The position numbers and the translations under genes were made by a program. Shown here in pieces: positions 38,601 to 44,211 of a stretch of DNA of 64,000 nucleotides. Below the pieces are notes generated by a model that searched no databases, had not been told where the DNA came from, and saw only the letters and a list, made by a program, of their open reading frames with translations. The stretch covers positions 1 through 64,000 of the forward strand of contig NZ_JALKIL010000015.1 of NCBI RefSeq assembly GCF_023051105.1, written 5' to 3'. The stretch is from Anaerobiospirillum sp. NML120449. Its GTDB lineage: Bacteria > Pseudomonadota > Gammaproteobacteria > Enterobacterales > Succinivibrionaceae. Every line of letters starts with the position of its first letter. Within the stretch, counting starts at the first letter, position 1.

Positions 38601-39871
38601 CTTTCAGCAACCAGACAAACCTGCACACTGTGAACTACAGGGAAAAGCTGGCATCTGAAATCAAGCGTATGCGCAGCCGCTGCAATACTCTGCAGGCCCA
38701 GATCAAGGCTGTAGAGAAAGCGCAGGAGGCTATCTTTGCCCGTGCTGCTCTGCAGGCTGCAGAGGCTGATGCCACAGCTGAGGAGGCTGCAGCTGCACAG
38801 GCTCAGGCTGCAGAGGAGGCTGCACGTATGCAGGCTGCTCAGGCCCGCGCCCATGAGGAGGCCCAGGCACGCTTTGTTGAGGGACTGAAAGACTGGTCAC
38901 CAATTGAGTCACACAATGACGATACTCTTGTCGGTCAGGGACCTGATCACAAGCTCTACAGCATTATTTCCACTATTGCCAATGAGCCTGAGGGCGCAAT
39001 GTCACAGCTGGCAGTTCTACTGAGAATTGTCTACATTAAGGCACGCAATGACTTCCTCCTGTCCCGTGGCCGTGAGTCTGAGCTGTTGTCTGATAAGGGT
39101 GATGCACGTTACACCTTCAAGATCCCTACTGATCAGGGCTTCAATCCAGATGACATGACCATGAACGATATCGCCCGCCTCAAGAAAGCTCTGGACAGAG
39201 CAGCTGATTCTTACACCATCAGCTCATCTGCTCCTAGCATGGCTGATTCAACATGGCGTGCCAGCTTCTCGGCTTCAGTATCTCTGGTCAGATCAGCTAC
39301 CATGCAGGCCAAGAACCTGTATCAGAAGCTGCAGACCCGTGTAATGCGCAACAATATGCTCAAGGGACATCCTGCTCAGTCAGGCGCTACCCCGGCTGCA
39401 ACCGCTGCCGGTGGCAGCTACACTGCAACTTCATGTCCTGTACCGCAGAATCTGCGCAATCGCGTGACTGCACAGGCAGCAGCTGCTACTGTAGCTTCTA
39501 CCATGGTTACATCAGCTGCAACTGGTGGCAAACTTTCTTCAAATGAGCGTAATGCCATCAAGGATACCTACCAGAAGCATCTTGACGATGAGATAAAGGA
39601 GCTGCGTACTCTGGAGCTTATTTACCAGCGTGCCTGCCTCAAGCGCAATGTACCGCTGACCGCTGATGAGTATGAATACCTCAAGGTAGATGCTCTTAAC
39701 TTCACTCAGCGCGCCATTGCAGCCCGAGGCAAGATGCTGCTGGCTACCATGATTGTTCATGACCTGAATAACCGTGGTCCAGAGGCCGTACCTGATTTCA
39801 TGGCTGACTTGCTGGCCGGTATCATCAGCTACATCAATTGCCGCAGCGTCGACAGCGAGAACTCAAAATAG
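26693..39871 (+). CDS. Giant YbjD/OLD-type TOPRIM protein with acidic repeat insertion (4392 aa)
   Basis: The ends match the YbjD (DUF2813) branch of OLD-family ATPase-nucleases. N-terminal IERFRSLHFFDLSL aligns with the first ABC-ATPase strands, but the Walker A position reads APIPAAAQLD instead of GENAWGKSS, and no Walker B is recognised. The C-terminal TOPRIM starts FWLLVEGSTD with E3827 and has LCDEDQG with D3880 and D3882, so its metal acids are intact. It continues FNHGFAHVYLKAAF, and the family's last helix appears near 4350 (RGPEAVPDF), after a further roughly 400-residue insertion with coiled-coil-like Ala/Glu stretches. Residues about 720-3775 are extremely acidic Ala/Asp/Glu sequence built from repeats: eight copies of MAERMAAIKAAAAARKAA, a DLMADAMADAMG block, and eight 46-aa units with EMLGEFGLE. 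YbjD itself is about 550 aa. No signal peptide is seen. Ribosome-binding site AGGA. The role is unknown; DNA binding or scaffolding is possible. Confidence 0.85.
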   Translation: MLIRHLHIERFRSLHFFDLSLNDDSTIIAPIPAAAQLDLMAAINKITLLNNPAQALVPSESPDLARALLQSNCALSHQTVVGRLGPCGRPLALPSQSVDAHPEHDVDAGCGSSCSSGCCDELSADDESCCEHSGPDGCGNDCGCAQGHCERAAGAVAGSGVGVGAGVDCAGHCDSAQGTDSEGLGDSDAQSAGNVTVKSGSEHESGIKDMLEFKFMADDQHLDTARYDVSIKSRHRNAGTYQLSRVNPEGPQKLSLMVTSGVYEPESNTAHGYSQVAVHIAPKGDGSSQDYAEAEVSRAFIAGADVIREQITVRSRNSDAPDISLQVTHKSHAGLMQSLSPALQGVLPGRALADRPVLSDSKLGSMLRRGPVISFEVVRGDRTWLVTLNLTMQGSDQAVEGTDSCDGSLQGGAAAACAQGAVAGAEGITLPYDFDRPERRNVVVFEGDRRVNEGVTPTVDARDAACINASLDSRGVHCQVSVHEIISSCEDCRNQAEAAEAEAAEAAAGAACAGAAEDAAADVAGDEGAQAEQTAAQAAGSGAAGAVGAARRLIAVSEAERDEVLSWLSGVGPRYPVPQCLMLGAFCSRKGKTLDQVREDNAGYNSLLRFISYDEDEVQTLAEQKCRRAHNKTIPCEVNDHIDHLASQIIALSSGTEELIFYPGAQWRLIGPVSKVDRRFSIKLKSSQKHSDNKLPAWGTNLLRERWYLEHGSLEGLAQSQGGAPASAGAAAAAAGSAGAATGAAAAASAASAADIMADVLGDMGIDMPDDELTANSDATGMAGAESEAAASAGNEVDADAFAADTAGAQSAELAGEEDEGEQDMMDDLLGEFGIEIEEEEEEEEVLNESAPDLNLSAADDSADLLAGIDAKDDGGDLLDGIDLDANDLELPDEADSLAQMAAGADEAADDDLFDGVTDGVGTLYGTDGADACAVDISAVRAVAQDEEFSSALDAADDLVVPDACPVDLGAVSKSEAQLSQDRDEELFNEELFDESDDSDLVMPDICATASDGADSLEGDLLDAALDAADVLNVPDACPVNLGISPSDNDDFDSAEMAAAAVSCASNAAQHASQAREDAANAAMIAAAIARDETSNAFREATNQACKEDHAQAAAFEEAAAAAVSAAAAPAEVDEQSSAADAAAGEATAGAAGEATAGAAGGVASADKHSEETNGNRPKTMAERMAAIKAAASARKAAREAELAQEFGEQQAAKEEALAQEEDFASDASAAFDAALSADEGSEAATADAAASAGDLSAGADEQSLDMGAVADAVAHAAQALAEIDLDSTVTAPAVEDTADAAMDAMADAADMDAMADADVGLDDSLDAGSVEGMDEQSELSALAADSSDDTQTQSLSAEDDLLAAAAESALVSAELELEVAAASDAAGASDAADAELSTAATADDDCELSLAELNTGLEIEPAAQAGGDDENAVADAAGQIQAADGLDSAAMEDSMTETADESLTGSMEEVMSETVSDADGAVSESVSESMPDGLTEDLTEDLSDPDSAQSALSEEPVMDLGGEPADIVEADESALVADDDLAVDAGSADEFEETADSSALAAVAAADDMEMPEMAQEAPAAKKISMAERMAAVKAAAAARKAAMEAHDEPDMDMGLTLDSLSEVAAEDTPELPADDISACAPSDAETEAQGAGDTAAQEVDADAQAGDAADQAGEAVDDAGAAALAASEAMDIPDMAQEAPAAKKISMAERMAAVKAAAAARKAAMEAHDEPDMDMGLTLDSLSEAAAEDTPELPADDVSACAPSDAETEAQGAGDTAAQAGDADAQAGDASHQAVDDVADAGAAALAASEAMDIPDMGQEQPARKTSMAERMAAVKAAAAARKAAMDAGNTDDDLSSETDMASEPAMELNDSVPADEMADKFAAGDDLDGLTDAPDLSDIAAFADEAGLDSISGVLEDPKMDAEAAVEISHEDAIRSRQDKDKSVNDELSGKFKADACIMEDENFASDSAAAFDAAVAAEQKDSHRPAGSGTKGVNMAERMAAIKAAAAARKSGEAHPVLTAQPVMESVSTELSAQLEKAIAVTDDSASDQSDMPPAIDVSLAPQDQPEGQLGADIIHDISAPQDEAVQADLQDCDAPAADQADDESEGAAMAIAAVDEPEDAPELENAIESADPGAQSADDLVSLVAEAAGALDAVDELAGDGAPEPEDQSDELTATHDMSLDSECAEADDSDSDLAGDVFDEDESSDEDTMAGDSEDHGRGINMAVRMAAIKAAAAARKAGLADTVELSADVGAAQDGLFAMTDDQHSADQQAAAASDELSESDADTMAVSDDISADAQEGAFESADDDMAASASASIDDMNASAQDVPAEETEDENNTAEHSSGGESAVQGVDMAERMAAIKAAAAARKAALDAEAVEAVEAEQSAIIEEDEDYAQLAAEEFEAAASGENGILGKIVEEEEVRDELDLADAADEEDELIMARELDLDDEDDDLIMPDNLASSQEGAAQFDEALASDTMPADELAADPVAGETFVGDAASDGEQTDLSAVDSDMESDTSSHSEISSNDMAERMAAIKAAAAARKAAIREEANDAVEAHQAAIMSEDEDFAQIAAAEFDAAVSGEIPAHAGQVSKSVAMTDDMDLLEEGDDGDMIMPEDLVLAEENARPAESVTMESVAQAMAEAAGLQDSEPADESAQDLSMDMADSTADLMDESVCDNMADTEQELMDEPELAAQDQDPAADLAEDSIDLESAADAAADIIDEAISTDDVLEAQIEAQEELAAIAEAAVEEAADEAAELIGDDMASEEDSADALMGADESADLMADAMADAMADAMGEDDRADLMAGDESALMEETAEAAAATADLMDSDESADLMTDAMSDAMGEADSADSADLMAGEEAALMEETAEAAAATADLMDSDESADLMADAMADAMGDADSSDSADLMAGDEASLMEETAEAAAATDDIMVTDESADLMADAMADAMGDADSADSADLMADDEAALMEETAEAAAATADLMDTDESADLMADTMADALGEADSADLMADVMGDESAASAELPADLAAAANFLKENEVEEPAEDKPAAETAQDDFIPSVESPSQSANPAIDAAYAVYKDAKETLTEGEPAIEASFAVYEQSRGVLTGEEKPVIKSGDKEVPKKIVDEAASIAMVTAYAVYKEAREDLVSENGEPVEGASEALAQPAASATDDLMSDVEAPAATAVESEDLAGADALCAVEELAQGQSEAEDDALASLGFDSEDVVDTLSDPEAEARAEAEADAAMIEAAETAERTEEMLGEFGLENASEADDEPFDAEAAARAEAEADTAMIEAAETAERTEEMLGEFGLENASEANDEPYDAEAAARAEAEADAAMIEAAETAERTEEMLGEFGLENASEGDDEPYDAEAAARAEAEADAAMIEAAETAERTEEMLGEFGLENAADGDDEPYDADAAARAEAEADAAMIEAAETAERTEEMLGEFGLENAAESDDEPFDAEAAARAEAEADAAMIEAAETAERTEEMLGEFGLESASEGDDEPYDAEAAARAEAEADAAMIEAAETAERTEEMLGEFGLDNAAEGDDEPYDADAAARAEAEADAAMIEAAETAERTEEMLGEFGLDNASEADDEPYDAEAAARAEAEADAAMIAAAEAEEADEAEADAAIIPADPELAAEAVCEVANSEDSEYVSDIAGEDVAAAEDNAVFDVESDAADIENANAAIDAAAEAINSAEAEASFIAGAVEEQRAEAEAGAAMMAAQDATSESAMEIAGVADEPASEAAESSEMTGAGAASEMVVAVEQEDQDDEFDDFVDLSSARTVHSLGDEFSLTLDDSNTASFISTHCPDALEARFWLLVEGSTDTLTLTNMAHEMGINLKRAGLHIVRFIGTSLNILIELAQRMGIDYLILCDEDQGASSVLKNLELPASLDKRRHNAQLSAMENLNRLGEAGNAAFPQADDIAARFAALKANSVNHVVFLPGAWLEIFLFNHGFAHVYLKAAFSNQTNLHTVNYREKLASEIKRMRSRCNTLQAQIKAVEKAQEAIFARAALQAAEADATAEEAAAAQAQAAEEAARMQAAQARAHEEAQARFVEGLKDWSPIESHNDDTLVGQGPDHKLYSIISTIANEPEGAMSQLAVLLRIVYIKARNDFLLSRGRESELLSDKGDARYTFKIPTDQGFNPDDMTMNDIARLKKALDRAADSYTISSSAPSMADSTWRASFSASVSLVRSATMQAKNLYQKLQTRVMRNNMLKGHPAQSGATPAATAAGGSYTATSCPVPQNLRNRVTAQAAAATVASTMVTSAATGGKLSSNERNAIKDTYQKHLDDEIKELRTLELIYQRACLKRNVPLTADEYEYLKVDALNFTQRAIAARGKMLLATMIVHDLNNRGPEAVPDFMADLLAGIISYINCRSVDSENSK
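30233..34345 (+). repeat. Eight dispersed copies of a basic helical motif in the giant gene
   Basis: The motif MAERMAAIKAAAAARKAA (small variations, one MAVRMAAIKAAAAARKAG) begins at 30233, 31451, 31817, 32180, 32687, 33373, 33767 and 34289. Copies are 360-690 bp apart, within acidic linkers. The second and third copies sit in a near-identical 366-bp duplication (31451 and 31817). The motifs are the main positively charged spots in the insertion. Confidence 0.9.
35038..35745 (+). repeat. DLMADAMADAMG repeat block in the giant gene
   Basis: About five units of roughly 50 codons alternate SADLMADAMADAMG-like and LMEETAEAAAATADLM-like segments. Copies differ by only a few codons, which points to recent in-frame tandem duplication. 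The product would be Met/Asp/Ala-rich amphipathic helices. Confidence 0.85.
36405..37570 (+). repeat. 138-bp tandem repeats in the giant gene (eight copies plus partial)
   Basis: Eight full 46-codon units plus a degenerating ninth. Each contains RAEAEADAAMIEAAE, TAERTEEMLGEFGLE and a variable DDEPYDAEA linker. Copies are nearly identical in DNA, with synonymous differences in places. The core EMLGEFGLE echoes the single earlier copies LLGEFGIE (near 29180) and VLGDMGID (near 28970). Confidence 0.92.
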
Positions 39872-39900
39872 TTTTCAGCCGTCACTGACTGCTTAAATAA

Positions 39901-39936
39901 AAGGGCAACCTTCCTCAGGGAAAGTTGCCCTTTGTT
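39901..39936 (+). terminator. Terminator of the giant gene
   Basis: AAGGGCAAC (39901-39909) pairs with GTTGCCCTT (39924-39932), followed by TGTTCTT, 30 bp past the stop. Confidence 0.75.
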
Positions 39937-40046
39937 CTTAATGAGCTCCGCGTTTGAACTCATAATCATGCTCCAAAACTCCATGGCAGCCAGTACAGTG
40001 GTGCCGGTGAGCCTGGGTTATCGGGTATTGAGAACATAAACGACAA

Positions 40047-40110
40047 AGCCCCCTGCCTTTGCGGCAGAGGGCCTTGTGTGCACCAGAGGCAATGCCTCCA
40101 GTAGAGTCGT
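40047..40110 (-). terminator. Terminator and conserved 3' untranslated region, flagellin 1
   Basis: A GCCCCCTGCC/GGCAGAGGGC hairpin is followed on the minus strand by a short T-run. A second small hairpin (GAGGC/GCCTC) lies between it and the stop. The arrangement is repeated almost identically after the other two flagellins. Confidence 0.7.
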
Positions 40111-40124
40111 CATATTGTGACTTA

Positions 40125-41030
40125 TTAGCCTAACAGGGACAGACCCAGCTGTGGGCGGGTGTTGGCCTGCATCAGCATAGAGGTTGCAGCCTGCTGGATA
40201 ATGGACTGCTGGCTCAGGTTTGCGGACTCTTCGGCGAAGTCAGCGTCACGAATACGTGAGCGGGCATCAGCCTGGTTGGCAGAAACGTTGGCCTGGTTTC
40301 TGATAGAAGATTCCAGTCTGTTCTGGATTGCACCTAGGCCAGCTCTCTGAGCATCAACAGCACCAATCATCTTGTCCATGGCTTCGATAATGCCATCGAT
40401 CTTGGTTGCGTCGCTCAGGAGAACAACACCCTTGTTGTTAACGATATTGCCGTAGCCAGCAGCATCAATACCACCCTTACTGGCGATCTGCGAGAGTTTC
40501 ATGCCGTTAACGGTGAAGTCGATAGTATCACCCTTGTTTGCACCTACCTGCAGGGTTAACTTACCCTCGTAGTCGCCTGCTCCCTTTGTGAATAAGGAGG
40601 CAGCGCCAGCGCCGTCCAGGATCTTCTTGCCACCGAAGGTGGTCTGCTGGGCAATACGGTTAACTTCGGCGGCCAGTGCTGAGGCCTCCTTACCAAGGGC
40701 CTGACGGTCTTCAGCTGTGTTGGTGCCGTTCTTGGCCTGAACTGCCAGGGTACGGATCTTCTGCAGCATGCCTGTGATTTCGTCCATACCACCTTCAGCG
40801 GTCTGGGCAAGGGCAATACCATCAGAGCTGTTGCGGTTGCCCTGGTTAAGACCGTTAATCTGGGTGGTTAAACGGGAGCTGATTTGCAGACCAGCTGCGT
40901 CATCCTTTGCAGAATTAATTCTCAGGCCAGAACTGAGTCTTTGATACGTAGTAGTGAGCTGGTTCTGCACATTATTCAGATAGCGGCGGCCATTCAGGCT
41001 TGATACATTGGTATTTACGTAAACTGCCAT
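40125..41030 (-). CDS. Flagellin 1
   Basis: A 301-aa flagellar filament subunit, exported by the flagellar type III apparatus. The N-terminal D0/D1 segment has LSSGLRINSAKDDAAG, and the C-terminal D1/D0 segment has SRIRDADFAEE and ends QANTRPQLGLSLLG. These pair as the coiled coils of the filament core. The central region (about 115-215) is short, so the surface-exposed domains are minimal. The ATG at 41030 is chosen over a longer reading because a GTTAAGGAA ribosome-binding site lies just upstream and all three paralogues start at the same MAVYVNTNVSS. It is nearly identical to flagellin 2, differing mainly around residues 195-225. No chaperone or cap gene is in the window. Confidence 0.97.
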   Translation of the reverse strand: MAVYVNTNVSSLNGRRYLNNVQNQLTTTYQRLSSGLRINSAKDDAAGLQISSRLTTQINGLNQGNRNSSDGIALAQTAEGGMDEITGMLQKIRTLAVQAKNGTNTAEDRQALGKEASALAAEVNRIAQQTTFGGKKILDGAGAASLFTKGAGDYEGKLTLQVGANKGDTIDFTVNGMKLSQIASKGGIDAAGYGNIVNNKGVVLLSDATKIDGIIEAMDKMIGAVDAQRAGLGAIQNRLESSIRNQANVSANQADARSRIRDADFAEESANLSQQSIIQQAATSMLMQANTRPQLGLSLLG

Positions 41031-41350
41031 GACAGGTTCCTTAACAAAAAGTATTTGCAATTATGACATTTAAGGTAAATCCAGAATGTCATCTACCTGT
41101 ATGAACGACCCTTTTCCCAATATGACATATAGAGGAATATGATGCAAAAATGTTGCAAAAACATACAAAAATTTGCGTATGCATAGATGCTACAAGATGA
41201 TGTAAGAACCCACGTAAATAAGCATTTCCAGAGCTTCGTTACGATTAATGCATAGTTATTACTTACGTAATCAGCGCAATGAAATAATATTTTAAAATTA
41301 TAAATCTGTAACGATTGTTAGTCAGTTCTTGCTGATGGTCTTGAAAGCAA

Positions 41351-41415
41351 CAAGGCCCCCTGCCTTTTCGGCAGAGGGCCTTGTGTGCACCAGAGGCTAC
41401 GCCTCCAGTAGAGTC
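41351..41415 (-). terminator. Terminator and conserved 3' untranslated region, flagellin 2
   Basis: The CAAGGCCCCCTGCC/GGCAGAGGGCCTTG inverted repeat is longer than after flagellin 1, and the same GAGGC/GCCTC hairpin lies next to it. Confidence 0.75.
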
Positions 41416-41431
41416 GTCCTATTATGGCTTA

Positions 41432-42334
41432 TTAGCCTAACAGGGACAGACCCAGCTGAGGACGGGTGTTAGCCTGCATCAGCATGGAAGTGGCAGCCTG
41501 CTGGATAATGGACTGCTGGCTCAGATTGGCGGACTCTTCGGCAAAGTCTGCGTCACGAATACGTGAACGGGCATCAGCCTGGTTGGCAGAAACGTTTGCC
41601 TGATTTCTGATGGAAGATTCCAGTCTGTTCTGGATTGCACCTAGGCCGGCTCTCTGGGCATCTACAGCGGCAATCATCTTGTCCATACCTTCGATAATGC
41701 CATCGATCTTGGTTGAATCAGACAGGAGGACAATGCCATTCTTGATGATGTCTTCAACCTTTGCTGCCTCAATACCGCCCTTACTGGCGATCTGGGAGAA
41801 TTTCATGCCGTTTACGGTGAAGTCGATAGTATCACCCTTGTTTGCACCTACCTGCAGGGTTAACTTACCCTCGTAGTCGCCTGCACCCTTTGTGAATAAG
41901 GAGGCAGCGCCGGCGCCGTCCAGGATCTTCTTGCCACCGAAAGTGGTCTGCTGGGCAATACGGTTTACCTCAGCAGCCAGAGCAGAGGCCTCCTTACCGA
42001 GGGCCTTACGATCATCACCTGTGTTGGTTCCGTTCTTGGCCTGAACTGCGAGGGTACGGATCTTCTGCAGCATGCCTGTGATTTCGTCCATACCACCTTC
42101 GGCGGTCTGAGCAAGAGCAATACCATCAGAGCTGTTGCGGTTGCCCTGGTTCAGACCGTTAATCTGGGTGGTTAAACGGGAGCTGATTTGCAGACCAGCT
42201 GCGTCATCCTTAGCAGAATTAATTCTCAGACCTGAGCTCAGGCGCTGGTATGTAGTGGTCAGCTGATTCTGCACATTATTAAGATATCTACGGCCGTTCA
42301 GGCTTGAGACATTTGTATTGACATAAACTGCCAT
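41432..42334 (-). CDS. Flagellin 2
   Basis: A 300-aa flagellin with the same conserved ends as its neighbours (LSSGLRINSAKDDAAG at the N-terminus, RDADFAEE and QANTRPQLGLSLLG at the C-terminus). It differs from flagellin 1 mostly around residues 195-225 (GIEAAKVEDIIKNG in place of GIDAAGYGNIVNNKG). It is preceded by the conserved GTTAAGGAATCTGTC ribosome-binding segment and followed by its own hairpin, so each flagellin could be expressed separately. Tandem near-identical flagellins usually contribute to one filament or allow recombination-based variation. Which applies here is not visible. Confidence 0.97.
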   Translation of the reverse strand: MAVYVNTNVSSLNGRRYLNNVQNQLTTTYQRLSSGLRINSAKDDAAGLQISSRLTTQINGLNQGNRNSSDGIALAQTAEGGMDEITGMLQKIRTLAVQAKNGTNTGDDRKALGKEASALAAEVNRIAQQTTFGGKKILDGAGAASLFTKGAGDYEGKLTLQVGANKGDTIDFTVNGMKFSQIASKGGIEAAKVEDIIKNGIVLLSDSTKIDGIIEGMDKMIAAVDAQRAGLGAIQNRLESSIRNQANVSANQADARSRIRDADFAEESANLSQQSIIQQAATSMLMQANTRPQLGLSLLG

Positions 42335-42640
42335 GACAGATTCCTTAACAAAAAGTAATTTGCAACTGTGAAATTAATTAGGGCTTGCCCTTGATTATCA
42401 TCGAGTTTGAGAACGGTTACACGAGATACATTACATATAGATACATGATGTGAGCAATTTTAGTAAATATATGCCGATCAGCATGGTTTCATAGATACTG
42501 CAAATATGTGCCAGGAGCACGTGCCTATCGTATTTCTTTGCGTTTTTTAGTTGATGTCAATATTTGCATACGTTAAGTACTTGTGATGCATGGAAATGTC
42601 TATATACATTTTTAAATGACTCAAATAGACTGGGGGCTTT
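42335..42640 (-). promoter_or_regulatory. Flagellin upstream region with CATAGATAC-like motifs
   Basis: The AT-rich spacer upstream of flagellin 2 contains ATAGATACA and CATAGATAC. Related copies (ATACATAGATACAC, CCATAGATACACC) lie upstream of flagellin 3 near 43800-43870, and a weaker one upstream of flagellin 1. No canonical sigma-28 or sigma-54 box was recognised, so these shared words are the best candidates for promoter or operator elements. Confidence 0.3.
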
Positions 42641-42710
42641 GCTCCTTCGGCAGAGGCGCGTTCTGCAGACAACTCATTGGCACGTGGAGGATATCGTAAT
42701 TCCAAAGCAA

Positions 42711-42775
42711 CAAGGCCCCCTGCCTTAGCGGCAGAGGGCCTTGTGTTCACCAGAGGCTGCGCCTCGGTAGTGCTG
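42711..42775 (-). terminator. Terminator and conserved 3' untranslated region, flagellin 3
   Basis: The third copy of the CAAGGCCCCCTGCC/GGCAGAGGGCCTTG hairpin, with the adjoining GAGGC/GCCTC hairpin. It confirms that the whole flagellin cassette, including its 3' region, was duplicated. Confidence 0.75.
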
Positions 42776-42790
42776 TCCGGTGACGAGCTG

Positions 42791-43705
42791 TTAGCCTAAC
42801 AGGGACAGACCCAGCTGAGGACGGGTGTTAGCCTGCATCAGCATGGAAGTAGCAGCCTGCTGAATGATGGACTGCTGGCTCAGGTTGGCGGACTCTTCGG
42901 CGAAGTCAGCGTCACGAATACGTGAGCGGGCATCTGCCTGGTTGGCAGAAACATTTGCCTGGTTTCTGATGGAAGATTCCAGCCTGTTCTGGATTGCACC
43001 TAGGTCTGCGCGGCTGCCTTCAACCTTGGCAATCATTTTGTCGAGGCTGGAAATAGCTGCATCGATATTATCAGCAGTAGAGAACAGAATCTTTGCATTT
43101 TTGTCGTCATAATACTTTTTGAGACCGTTGTTAGCATCAACTCCGCCACCTAATGCGATCTGAGAGAACTTCATTGACTGAATCTGGAATGAAATGGTGT
43201 CGCCTTTATTGGCGCCTACCTGAAGGGTAAGCTCACCAATTGAGGTGCCCTGTGCATTCTGTGGCTTGGTCAGAAGGCCGTGGGCGCCGTCGAGAACCAC
43301 CTGGCCACCAAAAGTAGTCTTCTGAGCAATACGGGTGATTTCCTGAGCCAGTGAGGAGGCCTCCTTACTCAGGGCAGTACGATCCTCGGCAGTATTGGTG
43401 CCGTTGCGGGCCTGCACTGCCAGAGTGCGGATCTTCTGCAGCATGTTGCCCATTTCGTCCATGGCGCCCTCAACAGTCTGGGCAAGGGCAATACCATCAG
43501 AGCTGTTGCGGTTGCCCTGGTTCAGACCGTTAATCTGGGTGGTTAAACGGGAGCTAATCTGTAAACCAGCTGCGTCATCCTTGGCAGAATTAATTCTCAG
43601 ACCTGAGGAGAGTCTCTGGTATGTAGTAGTCAGCTGATTCTGCACATTATTGAGATATCTACGGCCATTCAAGCTCGATACATTGGTATTGACATAAACT
43701 GCCAT
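42791..43705 (-). CDS. Flagellin 3
   Basis: A 304-aa flagellin and the most divergent of the three. The first 80 residues and the last 75 match the others, but the central part differs from about residue 80 on (VEGAMDEMGNMLQ, then a distinct region around HGLLTKPQNAQGTS and YYDDKNAKILFS). It shares the start context GTTAAGGAATCTGTC. It is the most upstream gene of the flagellin cluster on the minus strand. The divergent centre suggests a slightly different filament surface, while assembly interfaces are conserved. Confidence 0.97.
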   Translation of the reverse strand: MAVYVNTNVSSLNGRRYLNNVQNQLTTTYQRLSSGLRINSAKDDAAGLQISSRLTTQINGLNQGNRNSSDGIALAQTVEGAMDEMGNMLQKIRTLAVQARNGTNTAEDRTALSKEASSLAQEITRIAQKTTFGGQVVLDGAHGLLTKPQNAQGTSIGELTLQVGANKGDTISFQIQSMKFSQIALGGGVDANNGLKKYYDDKNAKILFSTADNIDAAISSLDKMIAKVEGSRADLGAIQNRLESSIRNQANVSANQADARSRIRDADFAEESANLSQQSIIQQAATSMLMQANTRPQLGLSLLG

Positions 43706-44094
43706 GACAGATTCCTTAACAAAAAGTAACTTTCAAATGTGACACCATGGAATTTTTCCCTGGTTGTTTACTTCTTTATGAACGGTCCCTTATAACCAGT
43801 GATACATAGATACACATGCCGTGTGGCTGGCACAAAAACAGGCTGAACTGGAGATTCCATAGATACACCATTAAGGGCGGTATCCTGTTAAATTCTGTGT
43901 AACATTCGTCAGTTCAGAATGGAAAACTCTTCATCAGAAGCCCTTGTTTCAGGTCTTTGTAATTAATATTTGTGGAAATTTCAATTTAAAGGCTGAAAAT
44001 AGTCGCTGTTACTTCAGCTGTCAGTGCAATCATTGCCCTGTACTGGGATTGATAAGCGGAGGAAATGTGTTGTGAGGAAGGGCGGGATTTTGGG
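43706..44094. other. Upstream region of flagellin 3 and spacer to the antiporter gene
   Basis: AT-rich near 43710-43990 with two CATAGATAC-like motifs. No gene is seen. Confidence 0.4.
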
Positions 44095-44122
44095 CAAAAC
44101 AAAGGGCAGCGTGATGCTGCCC
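44095..44122 (-). terminator. Terminator of the NhaD-like antiporter gene
   Basis: GGGCAGC/GCTGCCC stem with a five-base loop, followed by TTTGTTTT on the minus strand, about 90 bp past the stop. Confidence 0.8.
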
Positions 44123-44211
44123 TGAATCAAGGCGGGCTGAGCTGGTCAGCCCTTTATGTTGGCCTTTTGGCCAGAGATTGTGACCTTATGAGCCTTTAAT
44201 GCGCCTGTTTG

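Noticed and set aside
41028-41060. Ten extra N-terminal residues for flagellin 1
   Set aside because: The paralogues start at MAVYVNTNVSS, and the ribosome-binding site lies within the would-be extension.
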